Below are positions 21,365 to 33,017 of a DNA stretch of 64,000 nucleotides, one piece after another. Position 1 is the first letter of the stretch, and the number at the start of each line of letters is the position of its first letter. Location of the stretch: the NCBI GenBank assembly GCA_029204225.1, contig CM055097.1, forward strand, positions 75,168,860 through 75,232,859, read 5' to 3'. The notes beneath the pieces were generated by a model. It saw only the letters and a list, made by a program, of their open reading frames with translations. It was not told the origin of the DNA and made no database searches. The position numbers and the translations under genes are program-made. The DNA is from Diphasiastrum complanatum (taxonomy: Eukaryota > Streptophyta > Lycopodiopsida > Lycopodiales > Lycopodiaceae).

Positions 21365-23676
21365 ATAAAATCTGATGTCCTCATCAGATGTCAGATTAAA
21401 GTAAAGGTGTCTCCCAATTAAAATGACTATACATGTAAGCTACTAGGCACAGTACTCAATTTACTGGCCACTTTTTATTAACATTGAAGCTGGCACACCA
21501 CAAGTCGGAGGCTCAGCTCTTTGTACTGAAAAATTACATAACTTGAAAATATATCTTTGTCTGGGAAAAGCGTAGATTTGATATCGCTTTCGTAAAACCC
21601 GAGAACCTTATTAATTGGTGACAGAGGCCTTTCTTTGAAATGTTCGCCCCTGTCGCTTCTGACTTTCGACTTTGGAACTCCTTTGAGCTCCTGATTTGTC
21701 CTTGATGCACTTTGTGTTGAGCTCCCTGAGCTCCAGGTTTGTTCAGTTCCGCACAGGTATCAAGGCTCCCTGAGCCGAAGGATTTATCGTTTGATTGCCC
21801 ACTTTATGGTCCACTCCGTGCCTTGTTGCTTCTGCACCTTGATTTCTCTCCTTGTCCAAGCCTGATCTTGATACTTTTCCATCTTGGCTCTTTAAGGTAG
21901 GCAAAGATTGAGTACTCCGCAATGCACCTCTCACTTAGCTTGAAGTAGCTCTTTGAATCAGCCCAAATGTAACCAATGACCTCGTGGAAAGCCAAAGTGT
22001 CGCACCAGTTTGATCCGCATCCGAACTATCTCTTCGCGTTTGTTTGAAGCACCATGTCCGTCGCGCAAAACTTGACTTTCACAATTCCATCACTTGTCAG
22101 TTGCCTCACAGTCAAAACAAGAAGTGTATATCGAGCTTGGCTTCAAGTAGCTCTCTTTGAATCAGACACATGCACCCAGAGTTTGCACTAGTCCGATCTC
22201 AACGCGAACTGTCCCTTAGCGTTCGTTCGAAATACCAAGTCTCTCATGCAAGACTCAACTTTCTCAGTTCCTTCATTGATCAGCTGCCTTACACGTAACA
22301 CAAGCCAGCGTACTCATATGTTTCCTCATCATTGCTGGTCTAGAGAAAGCCTATAACAAACTTTCCTTTCCACAACAAAAACTTGTCAACTTATTAGGTC
22401 CAAAGTTCGCCAGTCTCCTCGTGTGAGTATGGCTAGGTCACCTTGAATTTGCCCCCATTTTGATCAACTTTAATTCAAAATTTGCCCCAAGAGAGAGGTG
22501 TGTGTGATAGTTCCCCTCCACTTAATAAATCAGCTGATCGGACTTTAGAGTAGAGTTCTTCGGACAAAAAGCCTTTCCAACACTTTGCTTCCCATCGGCT
22601 AGGATTATGGCTCGATCCAACTTGTTGCCAATCTCTGAAGAGGATCCTAGTCTTTTCCCCTTTGAGGAAAAACCCAACTGATACTGGATATCACCCATGC
22701 TCAGTGAGTTTCAGTTCCGAAGGTGGCCGTCCCAAAATGAAGACCAACTGCTCCATAGAAGATCTCCTCTGAAATGGCCCTTTCCAACTTTTGACTTCCT
22801 GCTTGCGTCTGGTGGGCGTTGTCGCAAATGAAACTAACCTAAGAAACAGGCTAGCCATCCATCCTTTGCAAACATTGAGTCGTTTCGTTGTCGTTCACGT
22901 GTGAGTACTTGAACTGCAAATCCGCCCCACAGATTCTGTAGTCCTCTTTGTTTGATGGTATCAGCCTTTAAAAGAAAAGGTTCCTTCTCGAGCCATCAGC
23001 TCCTTGTATCACAAGCAATCATGCAAACCAGGCAAAGCACGAGTACTAAGACTCACCACGAATACGTACAAGTAAGACACTCAGGCAGGTTTACTAACAA
23101 GTAACAAAGACAAGGTCCCCCTTTGAGATGGTCCTGCCAACGGACCTTTGCCTGGCCGCGCCCATACAAATCGATCACAGAATCAGCCCACATAGGACAC
23201 CCCTCCAACTATCCGTGCTTTCACCATTAAGCAGCACATTGCCTCAGTCACGCCCCACCACTTTTTGGTCGATAGCCCTTATAGCTAAACGATCGGCAGC
23301 TATCCCGCACCGGCAGCTAACCACCCGTGCTTTACACCCGAATTCGAGCAGCATCTCTGTATCAATGGTTAACCCGTACAGTTCGAATATGTCGCCCCGC
23401 ACCCCACAAGGTACAGACCGTGCTTTCACCTCCCTAGGCAGCACTTTGCCTCATCCGTCCTACGTGCAGACAGCGCCAGGCCCGAACCGCGAGAACTGAC
23501 CGTGCTTACACCTCAAGGGCAGCACTTTGACTCATCAAGTCCCCCGTTCTGCCGACCACCCCGACCGTGGACGCACCCGTGCTTACACTGTGGGCAGCAC
23601 CTTGCACAACAGTTGTCTTGATGAACCCCAAATCGTGGCCATTTCCGTGAGATCCGCATAGCTGACCGGCCAGTCG
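21365..23676 (-). other. Non-coding interior of the LARD-like element
   Basis: No frame with transposon motifs was found on either strand. At 23,210-23,615 four imperfect units of roughly 100 bases share CGTGCTTTCACC-like and GGCAGCACTTTG-like phrases, next to the primer-binding site. The rest is low in repeats and unlike the flanking gypsy sequence. Confidence 0.7.
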
Positions 23677-23688
23677 GCTCTGATACCA
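23677..23688 (-). other. Primer-binding site of the LARD-like element
   Basis: GCTCTGATACCA on the plus strand, that is TGGTATCAGAGC on the minus strand, two bases inside the right LTR. This sets the element's orientation. Confidence 0.92.
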
Positions 23689-23690
23689 CA

Positions 23691-24936
23691 TGTAGCGCAG
23701 GCATCCCAAAGGGAGCCGGGAACCACGACTTAGCTTCCCAGCCTTCAACTCTTACCATCCAAACCCACTTGACATACAAGCAGCCAACTCGCCAACAACG
23801 ATCAGACTTAACCAACATGAAGTTCCGAAAACCAACATTGAGATCCAACCTGGCGCCATGCCAGATCGGGGGTCCCGATGTGGGTGACTTCCCTCCAAGC
23901 AAGCCGCCCGACATACATCAAACTTAACCAACTCGAAGCTTCGTTACAAACGAGTAACATCCATTCCAAGCAAGCGGTCTGACTTACATCAGACTTAACC
24001 AACTGAAAGCTTCGTCACGAGCGCTGGAAGCCAACCTGGCGCCACGCCAGACTGGACAGCCATAAACAGGTAACATCCACCCAAGCAAGCCATCCAACTC
24101 AGCCGACAGGTTAGAGCCCGTTCCCCAAGAGCTTAACCCATTCACGTTCATGCAAGAAACACTCAGAACCACAAGCCGCGACAGATATGGAAACAACCAG
24201 TTCCTGGACCAAATGGTCCCGACAGCATACCGCTGGCGCCACGGACCGAATGGTCCCGACGGCATACCGCTGGCGTCCCGGGATACGACCCTCAGCTATG
24301 TGCCAAATTAAAAATTTGGAAAGCGGCCTTACAACTGGCGCTTTTACCGAACACTGAAACCCAGAAGGTAATCAGAGTCAGTTTGAGGAAAATCCCACTT
24401 TATTGATAAATCTGAGAAGGTTACATTTCAAGTGTGTGACCGACCCTAGTCTCCGGGGCGCTAGCATGCCAAGGCGAGAGCCATGACAACATTCCAGCAA
24501 GGGAGGCTGAGACTTTGGTTGGAGCTCGCCCTGAGTCGCAACCCGCACTCCCCTATAGTATTGGTGTGATTCGGCACCCCCCCCCATACCAAGCACTCTA
24601 CCCAAGCTGGTAAAGCACGTTTTTCTCTCTCTAGGATTTTCTCTTTCTAGAAAGTCATTTTCTCTCTCTAGATTTTATTGATCCCCAGGCTTCCTTTAAT
24701 CATGCCTAGATCGTGTGAGGTGATTGCACATCGATCTGAGCTCTCTGGACTTCGCTAGAACCGATCAAAGATTTTCAGCCATAGGAACTTGGCGCCGGCT
24801 GGATTCTGGTCACAGTGGCGCCGGGAGCGGCGCCGGCGCCGTTGGCGCCGGGAGCAGCAGGGGCGCTGCTGGCGCCGGGGACATAGCTGGCGCCGATGGC
24901 GCCGCAAGTAAAGCTTGTAAAGGTAGCTTTACAACA
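23691..24936 (-). repeat. 5' LTR of the LARD-like element
   Basis: 1,246 bases. On the minus strand it begins TGTTGTAAAGC and the GGCGCC-rich stretch lies within its first 150 bases (U3). Followed on the plus strand by the target duplication TGTAC. Confidence 0.93.
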
Positions 24937-24941
24937 TGTAC

Positions 24942-27900
24942 CCTGTAATAGAGTGTTTAGTACTGTTATAAGCAAATTCCAAATGCGGAAGATACTCTTC
25001 CCAATTGGTTTGCTTCTTACTAACATATGTCGTAGCATATCCTCAAGAACCTGATTGACCCTTTCCGTCTGACCATCCATTTCGGGATGATCAGTGGAGC
25101 TCATAGACAACTTAGTGTCCAACTTTTTGAACAGCGCCCTCCAAAAGTTAGTTGTAAATTTCGAATCTCGATCACTGACTATATTGGCGGGAAGCCCATA
25201 TAGCTTATAAATATTTTCAACAAAAAGCCTGGCAACTTCTGGAGCTGTAACATTTTTCTTGGTCGGAACAAACTGCACCATCTTGGTCAATTGGTCTACA
25301 ACTACCCAAATTGAGTCATGGCCTTTACTCGTCCTTGGCCACCCCACTATAAAATCCATGCTGATGATACTCTCCCATCTACCATGGTTCACCAGGTATC
25401 TCTAGTGACTGGAGGAGCCCTCCTACCTTGAGATGTTCAGCCTTTATGGCCTGGCATGTGGTGCACCTTAGCACGTACTCCTATACGTCTTTCTGCACAC
25501 TAGGCTAATAAAACTTATTCTTTGCAAGAGCATAAGTCCTCTTTATCCTGGGATGCCCTGCACTGGGACTGTCGTGACTTTCCACAAGAATTTGGCACCT
25601 GAAGTCATCGTCCTTGGGTACACATACCCTTCCTTTATAAAGGTGGTACCCGTCCTCAATGGAGAAATTCTTCCATCGAGCATCCGCAACACCTGTTGAT
25701 GGCACATCCACTTCGGATCTTTCCGCAACTTCTTCAGGCGGCGTCCTTGGGTACACAGGAGGAACCCGTCCTCAATGGAGAAATTCTTCCATCGAGCATC
25801 TGTGTTGATGGCACATTCACTTCGGATCTTTCCACAACTTCTTCAGGCGGCGCGTCCCGACGCAACTGCAACATCTTCTAATGGCCCCGCAACATTCTCT
25901 GATGGCCCTGGTGTGGCTGTGGAATTCCATTGATCAATAGCCTGCCACAAGTGCGTAGTGAGAATCACTAACACACTTTCCTCTGAGTGATTCCAAGAAT
26001 TCACTCGTGAATATCGTAAAACTTAGCGCGCTTATCATTGCATTCGACTCATGGCATCTGCTACCACATTATAGCACCCTTTCCTGTACCTTTGTTGGTA
26101 GTCAAACTCGAGAAGTTCGGCCCAACGAGCTTTTCTTCCTGTCAAGTAGCTTTGGGAGGAAAGCCACTTGATTAAACACGATCTCAACCTTAGCTCCATA
26201 GAGGTAATGCCTCCATTTTTTAAGAGCATAGACTATCGCAAACAACTCCTCATAAGTGGAATAATTCAACTGGTGTTTATCCAGTTTCTTACTTTCAAAC
26301 GCGACCGGACGGTCGTGTTGAGTGAGAATACCACCAACTGCCTGATTACTGGCATCCGTTTCTATTGCAAATGCCTCACTTCTAAAGTACTTGCCCTTAC
26401 CTTTGAGTTGATCCGTCAAATGAGCAGTCAAGCGGGCATATTGATGGATAAACCTCCTGTAATATCCAGCCAATCTGAGGAAGATCTGCAGCTCTTCCAT
26501 CGGAGTTGGTACTGGCCATCGCATACTTGCGGCTACCTTCTCAAGATCCATCCTGATCCCCTCAGCGGAGATAACATGTCCGAGGTAGTGAATCTCTTCC
26601 TTGAAGAATTCACATTTTGATTCCTTCGCATACAAGGAATTCTCTCTCAGTACCTGGAACACGACGCAAATGATCAAAGTGTTCTTCTTTAGTACTACTA
26701 CAGACCAGGATATCAACAAGGTAGATTAACACAAACTTGCCCAAGAGATGTTTGAACACGTTGTTCATTAACCTCATAAATGTTGCTGGGCCATTGGTTA
26801 ATCCAAAGGGGGGAACCAAAAACTCATAATGACCATTCCGTGGCCGAAAAGACGTCAATGGAATGTCATCTTCTTTATTACGTACCTGATGATATCCATA
26901 CCTCATATCTATCTTAGTAAAATACCTTGCCCCTTTGATTTGATCAAAGATCTCATCTATCCGGGGCAACAAATACTTATCCTTAATAGTGACTTTATTT
27001 AAAGCCCCATAGTCTATTCACATACGCATAGACCCATCTTTTTTCTTAACCAACAAAATGGGTGCGGCCCATGGTGATTTACTGGGGCGTATAAACCCTT
27101 TAGCTAAATACTCTTGCAGTTGCCGCTCTACCTCTAGGTGTTCCGAGTGGCTTGGCCTATAAGGAGGCTTACTAATAGACTTAGTCCCGGGTACAAGCTC
27201 TATAGGGTGATCTACCTCTCTTCTCGGGGGTAACCTAGAAGGTAAATCACTCTGAAAGACGTCTTTAAAATCATTTAAAATAGTTTGCAAACTCACATCT
27301 CTCTCACTTCTCTCAACAGAGGAAACACATTTCTTTGGATATGGAGAAGATAAACTTGAAGTACTTGAAAAACTTTCAGAAGTAAGGAAACAAAGAAATA
27401 CCTTTTCAACTTTTCGTTTCCGCACTAACCGCTTCAACTGCACAGAAAAGACAATTGGCGAAGTGATGCACTTGCATTTCCAACCAACTTGACTCTCTGA
27501 CCTCGATGAACAAACTCCAAAGTGTTATCAACATAACTGCGAACAAGACCACTAGTAGTTTCTAACATGAACAACCACTCACGACCAAGTATAACATCTG
27601 CGAAGGCCAAGCTCATCACTTGAAAGTCTAAAGTGTCTTGGTGGTCCTGGATTTGTATGGGAATTTTTGGAACGAAAGTATCATAAACATCCTTACGCTG
27701 ACCATCAACAAGTGAGGGAGATGCTAGCCTCTAAAGGCCGATCCTCATCGGGGGTCCTTTTTAATCGAAAAGCATCATCATGCTTAACGACAAAGGCAAC
27801 AACCGAATCTTGGTTACGGTCTTTTTCTTCTCCACCAAAGGTGGGAAGGCGCAAATCCTTAGGTACTACCTTATGGGGTGATGGTGGGACAGGAGGACTA

Positions 27901-28302
27901 CTACCGTGGATGGCAGGATTCACTCGATACTGCGCTAAAACAGCTTGTTTCAAAGCACTAAGACTTTGAACACTATCACTAGTCTTTCAAGTCTAGAAAG
28001 CCTCTCATTAGTTTCCTGTTGAGTGTTGGCTTGTTCCTCAACAGACTCTTCTAATTTCTTAAGATGATCATATGTTTCTACTACCCACTACCTAAACTCA
28101 AAAAGACTCAATCATATTTGTTCATTTTCTTCCCCCTCATTCATTTCCACATCCTACCTCTCATCATGCATCGAGGGATCTTGGGAAGGTTCTTGAGTAG
28201 GCGGTAAAAGAGGGACTGACCGGCTCTTTTCTATAGGACAACTTCTGTGGGTAAGTTAGACATGACTATATCTTCAAGTTCATCTACGGGAGTAGGACTC
28301 AT
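24942..28302 (-). pseudogene. Gypsy gag-protease-RT-RNase H-integrase (main part, broken)
   Basis: Minus strand. Gag starts near 28,302 (MSPTPVDELEDIV) and has an early stop. A gag remnant follows at 27,705-27,953. The zinc knuckle and protease active site seem deleted, because the next block (27,430-27,690) is already the ADVILGREWL region. Reverse transcriptase spans 27,443-26,610, where the usual Y-L-D-D is YLVD, so a catalytic aspartate is lost. RNase H spans 26,720-26,035 (IETDASNQAVGG). Integrase has its zinc-site region at 25,756-25,440 and its core at 25,392-24,942, with SMDFIVG, IVSDRDSKFT and GQTERVNQVLED supplying D, D and E. Several frameshifts and stops separate the parts. The frame is cut at 24,941 by the LARD-like element and resumes at 20,104. 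Confidence 0.85.
25612..25855 (-). repeat. Tandem duplication inside the gypsy integrase N-terminal region
   Basis: The stretch beginning TTGGGTACACA at 25,612 recurs at 25,747. The shared part CCCGTCCTCAATGGAGAAAT runs on to TCAGGCGGCG in both, with small deletions in the second copy. It disrupts the reading frame. Confidence 0.75.
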
Positions 28303-29185
28303 GTCTACAAAATTAAGCATGCACGATAACTAGACATGACAGTTCCTTTGAAGAAGCAAAACACGCTTCACAATTCATTTGCTACAACATGCAAGAAGTT
28401 ACTAGCAACATGCACTGACATGCATCAAGCATGCAACAACATGCACTTGATTTTCGACTTAAAAACTTGACATGCAAGAAAAATTCTATGACATGCAAAT
28501 AAAAGAGTGAGAGCGAAAGCTTCCCTTAGTTGGAAATCAAGTGGCCGTCTCGAACACGATCCCGGACTTCACTTTTGATGCTTTGTAGATCCATATGCCT
28601 TGCTGGAAAAATCATCAGCTTTGCATCAACTTCAACTGCTCACCTCCGGAAATTTCGGCAACTGATTTGGCTGGAATTGGTCTCTCCTAACTCGCACAAG
28701 TCTGTGGAAGGATTCCCGCTTTGAACCACTGAAAAAGCTTTAGTCATTTGCAATTGGCAAGCCTCCAACTCCAAGTGGTCAAATCTGTCAAGAAATCAGA
28801 AAATTCGGCTTCAACCTGCCATGACTTTGGATTAAAGAATCTTATTGGAATGAAATCACCTCCATCCCTCAGCGACTAGTGTCTAAAGGATGCCCACAAA
28901 TTTTCAGCTCAATCGAACAAGATCTAAGCCTCCAACGAGTGAATATACCAGAGAGGGGACTGGTAAGACAAGTAGAATTGAAAAAATGGTGATTTCATCC
29001 AAAAAACGAGGGAAAATCCTCGATTGATTGCTTAGGATTCCAACGATCCGATCCACACAAAAAACGGACCTTGGAAGAGGGAGAACGTAGAGAGCTTCCT
29101 CCTAGAAGTGGGGCGCCACCTTCCAAGGAACTATGGAGGAACAACAAGGAAGATGATAGTCCACCGATCCACAATAGGATCCAAG
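28303..29185 (-). other. Untranslated leader of the gypsy element
   Basis: It lies between the primer-binding site and the gag start on the minus strand. The phrase ACATGCA recurs near 28,320-28,500. No coding frame is seen. Confidence 0.5.
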
Positions 29186-29197
29186 GCTCTGATACCA
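29186..29197 (-). other. Primer-binding site of the gypsy element
   Basis: GCTCTGATACCA on the plus strand is TGGTATCAGAGC on the minus strand, two bases from the LTR that starts at 29,200. Confidence 0.9.
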
Positions 29198-29199
29198 CC

Positions 29200-29530
29200 A
29201 TTAGGAACTTGGACAAAGATCAACACAATGGTAGGATGACTCTGGATCTCCACCAACTATCCTGTACCCACAGGCCACCATATAGGTTGGAGGACCAACG
29301 CTTGTTGACCTCCAGGGACATCATGCACACCTCTCACATGCATAGTTACCACTGTGCATGTGGAGTACTTAGGTCCTACTCAAGTCTAAGGGTGCCTGCC
29401 CTCCACTTAGTGGCACTCCCTATGGATATAGACCAAACCCTCTTAGATCCTAGTACCTAAGAGTTATTATCCCGAACTACGGGGCTGAGTGTCATCCCTC
29501 CGGAACCCCTTAGCGACTAAAGAGTCCACA
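29200..29530 (-). repeat. 5' LTR of the gypsy element
   Basis: About 331 bases matching 12,950-13,286 in the same orientation with many differences, so this element is much older than the two elements inside it. No TG...CA ends or clear target duplication were found. Confidence 0.75.
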
Positions 29531-30400
29531 TGTACCTGTCAGAAATGGTGAACTCCTGCAACTTTGCCGCAACACGAACACGAAGCGAAGGTCGAACGAG
29601 AACAATTCGCCAAAGTCAACGTGCCTTGACTCGAAGGACGAACAATTCGCGAATCATTCGTGAATCGTAAACATACCTCCAAGACCGCAAACCGCAAAGG
29701 GACGCAAAACGAAAAGTTACGAAAGAAACAAAAAGAACGAAAGGAAACGAAGGAAATGAAAACAAACAAAGGGGAACCTTTCACGCTGCCAACTGGCAGC
29801 TCAACGGGCTTGGAGTCGTAGACTTCACGCCCAGGTGAAACGAGTGGCAACGATGGATAGTAACTGATTAGTTGACTAGCGTTAACTAGTCTTGTGATTT
29901 ATGCGTTTAGCCATCTTGTAAACTCCACACTGTGGAAATATAAACTATCCTTTCTGGATCATAAAAATAGAAGGGAATATACAGAATTTCTGTAAGAGCC
30001 AGAGAGAGAGAGAGAAGTAGCGAGTAGAGCAGAAAAGAAAAATACTAGAAACAAAAGAGCTGTGCATGAAAGTCTGCCAACGAGCGGAACACAACGAAAG
30101 AGCAGAGTGTCATTCCGCCAACGAGCGAGACACTGACAATCTCGCTCTAAAATTAAACTAATAATATAGTCGCTCTATTTTCGTGCATCTCCTTGTCTTG
30201 TGCTATCTGTCTTGATTGCTAGAATGAAATGTGTTCTGTGATTTGCAGTCACGTGTCTAGGTTCCTGTAAAGCTTTGCGCGAAAGAAAATTCAAAGACAC
30301 AAAATCGTTCGCAGATACGAAATCGAAAACGAAAAAGAAACAGTTTCGCTTTCGCGACACTAAACAGTTTCGCTTTCACGACAGTACCCTTGTGTTTTTG
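29531..30400. other. Unassigned insert beside the gypsy element, possibly a solo LTR
   Basis: The flanking duplicated gene sequence stops at 12,949 and resumes only near 30,400 (TGCTTTGCATGCAGACC), so these 870 bases are extra. The stretch is rich in AACGAA-like words and in imperfect palindromes such as ATTCGCGAATCATTCGTGAAT. ATATAAAC near 29,940 and an AGAGAGAG run near 30,005 would suit an LTR. No second copy was found. Confidence 0.35.
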
Positions 30401-31178
30401 CCATGCCGCTTTGCATGCAGACCCGAAAACAGTAAACCAAAAACAGGCCCTAAGACTACTTATTTCAACCTACTTGAATGAAAAACAATCATTAAGATAT
30501 ACAATCAAATAATGCAATTCTCTGCATGGCTTGAATATGGTAAATAACTATCAAATACTGTACTTCTCAAGCTATGCAATGTTGATCTAAACAAGTAAAA
30601 TGTATCAATGCTATGTCTAACAGTAGTAACATACATCATGAAGGAGACAAAACCTCCAATGCAACATTCATCTGGACACCTAAGACGCATTCGCTGTCGT
30701 CCTCATTTCATGCTCAACACCGGACAGTTCATGGTCGATTTCTAACTCACACAGCTTGCCCTTTTCCCAACACTCTTTGGAAACTCAGAAAATTTCAACC
30801 TTTCCGCTGCTTTCCTCTTAAGCATTCCACATTTTCAGAGCATCAAATTTCCACATTTCTAGTAGCCATTTGTGCCCACTACTAGGACACAGCAACAAGA
30901 AACAATTTTAATGTAAGACGAAAACACCTCAAACCCCTAAGACGATCATTACTGGACAAATCAAGAGACGCATAAATCAGAATGGCTATAGCTACGCAAT
31001 AGAGCAAAAAGCCCAGCCTGCTCAGACTATAAACACTGAACTAAATATAGTAATAGACTACTGAATTCAACCTTCTACATGGAACTATAAAACTATCCTC
31101 AAAATTTGAAATCATGTTACACATCCTGTATAGATTAAATATGACATTTCTCAGACTACGCAATGATGATCTATACAC

Positions 31179-31273
31179 CTTAAATGTGTTTGTTGTTCTC
31201 ACATCATACTTGCCACTGGAGATTTCGGTTTCTGACTCATGTGACTTGACCTTTTCCCAATTCTCCTTGGAAG
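31179..31273 (-). CDS. Candidate 95-bp exon (SKENWEKV type)
   Basis: Minus-strand acceptor CTGTAG and donor GTGTATAG bracket a block that is open as SKENWEKVKSHESETEISSG and on to NTFK. Similar blocks occur near 10,000-10,073, 12,520-12,590, 32,480-32,579 and 44,220-44,300. Confidence 0.4.
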
Positions 31274-32479
31274 CTACAGAAATTCAACCTTTAGTTCTGC
31301 TTGCATGCAGAACAGAGAACGTTGAAACAAAAAACAAGGGTCTCACACTGTTTATTTAACCTACATGTAATTTAAATAATCATCCTCAAAATTTAAAATA
31401 GATCAACGAATCCTCTGCATGGATTGAATATGATAAATTCCTATCGAATACTGACCATGCAGTGTTGATCTAAAAACACCTAAGACATATTTGCTGGTCT
31501 GCTCATTTCATGCTTGCCACTGGAAATTTCCTGGTCATTTAATGACTTACACCACTTAACCCTCTCCTTGGAAGCTTACAGACATTCGACCATTCAGTGC
31601 TGCTTTGCATGCATACCAGAAAACAGAGAAACCAAAAACAGGCCCTAAGACTACCTACTTCAACATACTTGTAATAAAAAACCATCAAAATTTACAATCA
31701 AATAACACAATTCTCTACATGGATTGAACATACAACACCAAGGGGAGACCATCTCCAATGCAACATTCATCTGCACACCTAAGACGCATTTGCTATTGTC
31801 CTCATTTCATGCTCGACACCGGACAGTTCATGGTCGATTTCTAACTCACACAGCTTGCTCTTTTCCCAACACTCTTTGGAAACTCAGAAAAGCTGAACAG
31901 TCAGTTTGAACAGGAATTGACCAGTTCCGATGGTAGCCTTGAAAGCACAAGTTGGACTGAAAATGCACCCGATCATCAGCAAGGACTTTAATAATAGCAG
32001 GGCCTAGGAACATCACCTCCAACTCCTGTCAAGACAAAAAGGGACACAATGTTCACCAAATACCGAATCCTGATGCCTTCACATGTGCTTTCAGTGGATT
32101 GAACTTCCTCTTAAGCATTCCACATTTTTCAGAGCATCAAATTTAAACATTTCTAGTAGCCATTTATAACCACTACTATGACACAACAACAAGAAACAAT
32201 TTTAATGTAAGAGGAAAACACCTCAAACCCCTATGACACTCATTACTGGATAAATCAAGAGATGCATAAATCAGAATGGCTATAGCTGTGCAACAGAGCC
32301 AAAAGTCTAGCATGCTCAGACTATAAACACTGAACTAATACAATAAATACAATAATAGACTACTGATTTCAACCTTCTACATGGAACTACAAAACTATCC
32401 TCAAAATTTGAAATCATGTTACACATCTTGTATAGATTAAATATGACACTTTTCAGACTACGAAATGATGATCTAAACA

Positions 32480-32579
32480 CCTTAAATGTGTTTGTGGTTC
32501 TCACATCATACTTGCCACTGGAGATTTCATGGTCAATTCTACTCATCTGGCTTGACCTTGTCCCAATTCTCCTTGAAAG
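32480..32579 (-). CDS. Second SKENWEKV-type candidate exon
   Basis: It aligns with 31,179-31,273, with acceptor CTGTAG and donor GTGTTTAG. The end reads ISSGKYDVRTTNTFK. The beginning has small indels that shift the frame. Confidence 0.3.
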
Positions 32580-33017
32580 CTACAGAAATTCAACCTTTAG
32601 TTCTGCTTGCATGCAGAACAGAGAACAGTGAAACAAAAAATAAGGGTCTCACACTAATTATTTAACCTACGTGTAATTAAAAAAATTATCCTCAAAATTT
32701 AAAATAGATCAACGAATCCTCTCCATGGATTGAATATGATAAATGCCTATCAAATATACTAAGCATGCAGTGTTGATCTAAACACACCTGAGTCGTATTT
32801 GCTGGTCTCCTCATTTCATGCTTGCCACAGGACATCTCCTGGTCGTTTAACAACTTTAAGCCGCGTAACCTTTTCCAATTCTCCTTGGGAACTTACAGAG
32901 ATTCGTCGACCATTCAGTGCTGCTTTGCATGCAGACCAGAAAACAGTAAAACCAAAAACAGGCCCTTAGACTACTTATTTCAACCTACTTGGAATAAAAA
33001 ACCATCATCAAAATTTA

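Larger units (their letters stand above)
20105..24936 (-). mobile_element. Non-autonomous LARD-like LTR element, 4.83 kb, very recent
   Basis: Two direct repeats of 1,246 bases (20,105-21,350 and 23,691-24,936), both TG...CA and identical by eye, are flanked by the 5-bp target duplication TGTAC (20,100-20,104 and 24,937-24,941). Orientation is minus: the complement of TGGTATCAGAGC lies at 23,677-23,688 beside the right repeat, and a C-rich stretch at 21,351 (purine-rich on the minus strand) beside the left one. The 2,340-base interior has no gag or pol motif and no long frame, so mobilisation must have used another element's proteins. Long LTRs with a non-coding interior recall LARD elements, although it is shorter than the classic ones. 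It sits in the integrase region of the gypsy element. Confidence 0.93.
30401..33017 (-). pseudogene. Duplicated gene region, repeats of one exon type (decayed)
   Basis: The segment contains at least four copies of a block that on the minus strand reads like SKENWEKVKSHESE. The clearest is 31,179-31,273, preceded by CTGTAG and followed by GTGTATAG, open through ISSGKYDVRTTNTFK. Another is 32,480-32,579 with the same signals, and two variant copies (KECWEKGKLCELEIDHEL) lie near 30,690-30,790 and 31,800-31,890. Between them is a block with LKRKFNPLKAHVKASGF near 32,040-32,130, broken by a stop. The order repeats with a period of about 1.1-1.2 kb. I do not recognise the protein. Frames are interrupted, so most of this is probably non-functional. 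Confidence 0.4.

Noticed and set aside
21138..21368. Gly-Ala-rich frame (GAGSGAGAVGAG type), repeated at 24,724-24,948
   Set aside because: It is an accidental frame through the GGCGCC cluster inside both LTRs of the non-coding element.
23128..23499. 123-codon plus-strand frame in the interior of the LARD-like element
   Set aside because: It has no recognisable motif, runs opposite to the element and overlaps its repeated non-coding units.
12945..29535. Target duplication for the outer gypsy element (CGACT on the left)
   Set aside because: CGACT occurs at 29,513 but inside the part of the right LTR that still aligns with the left LTR, so it cannot be the flank.
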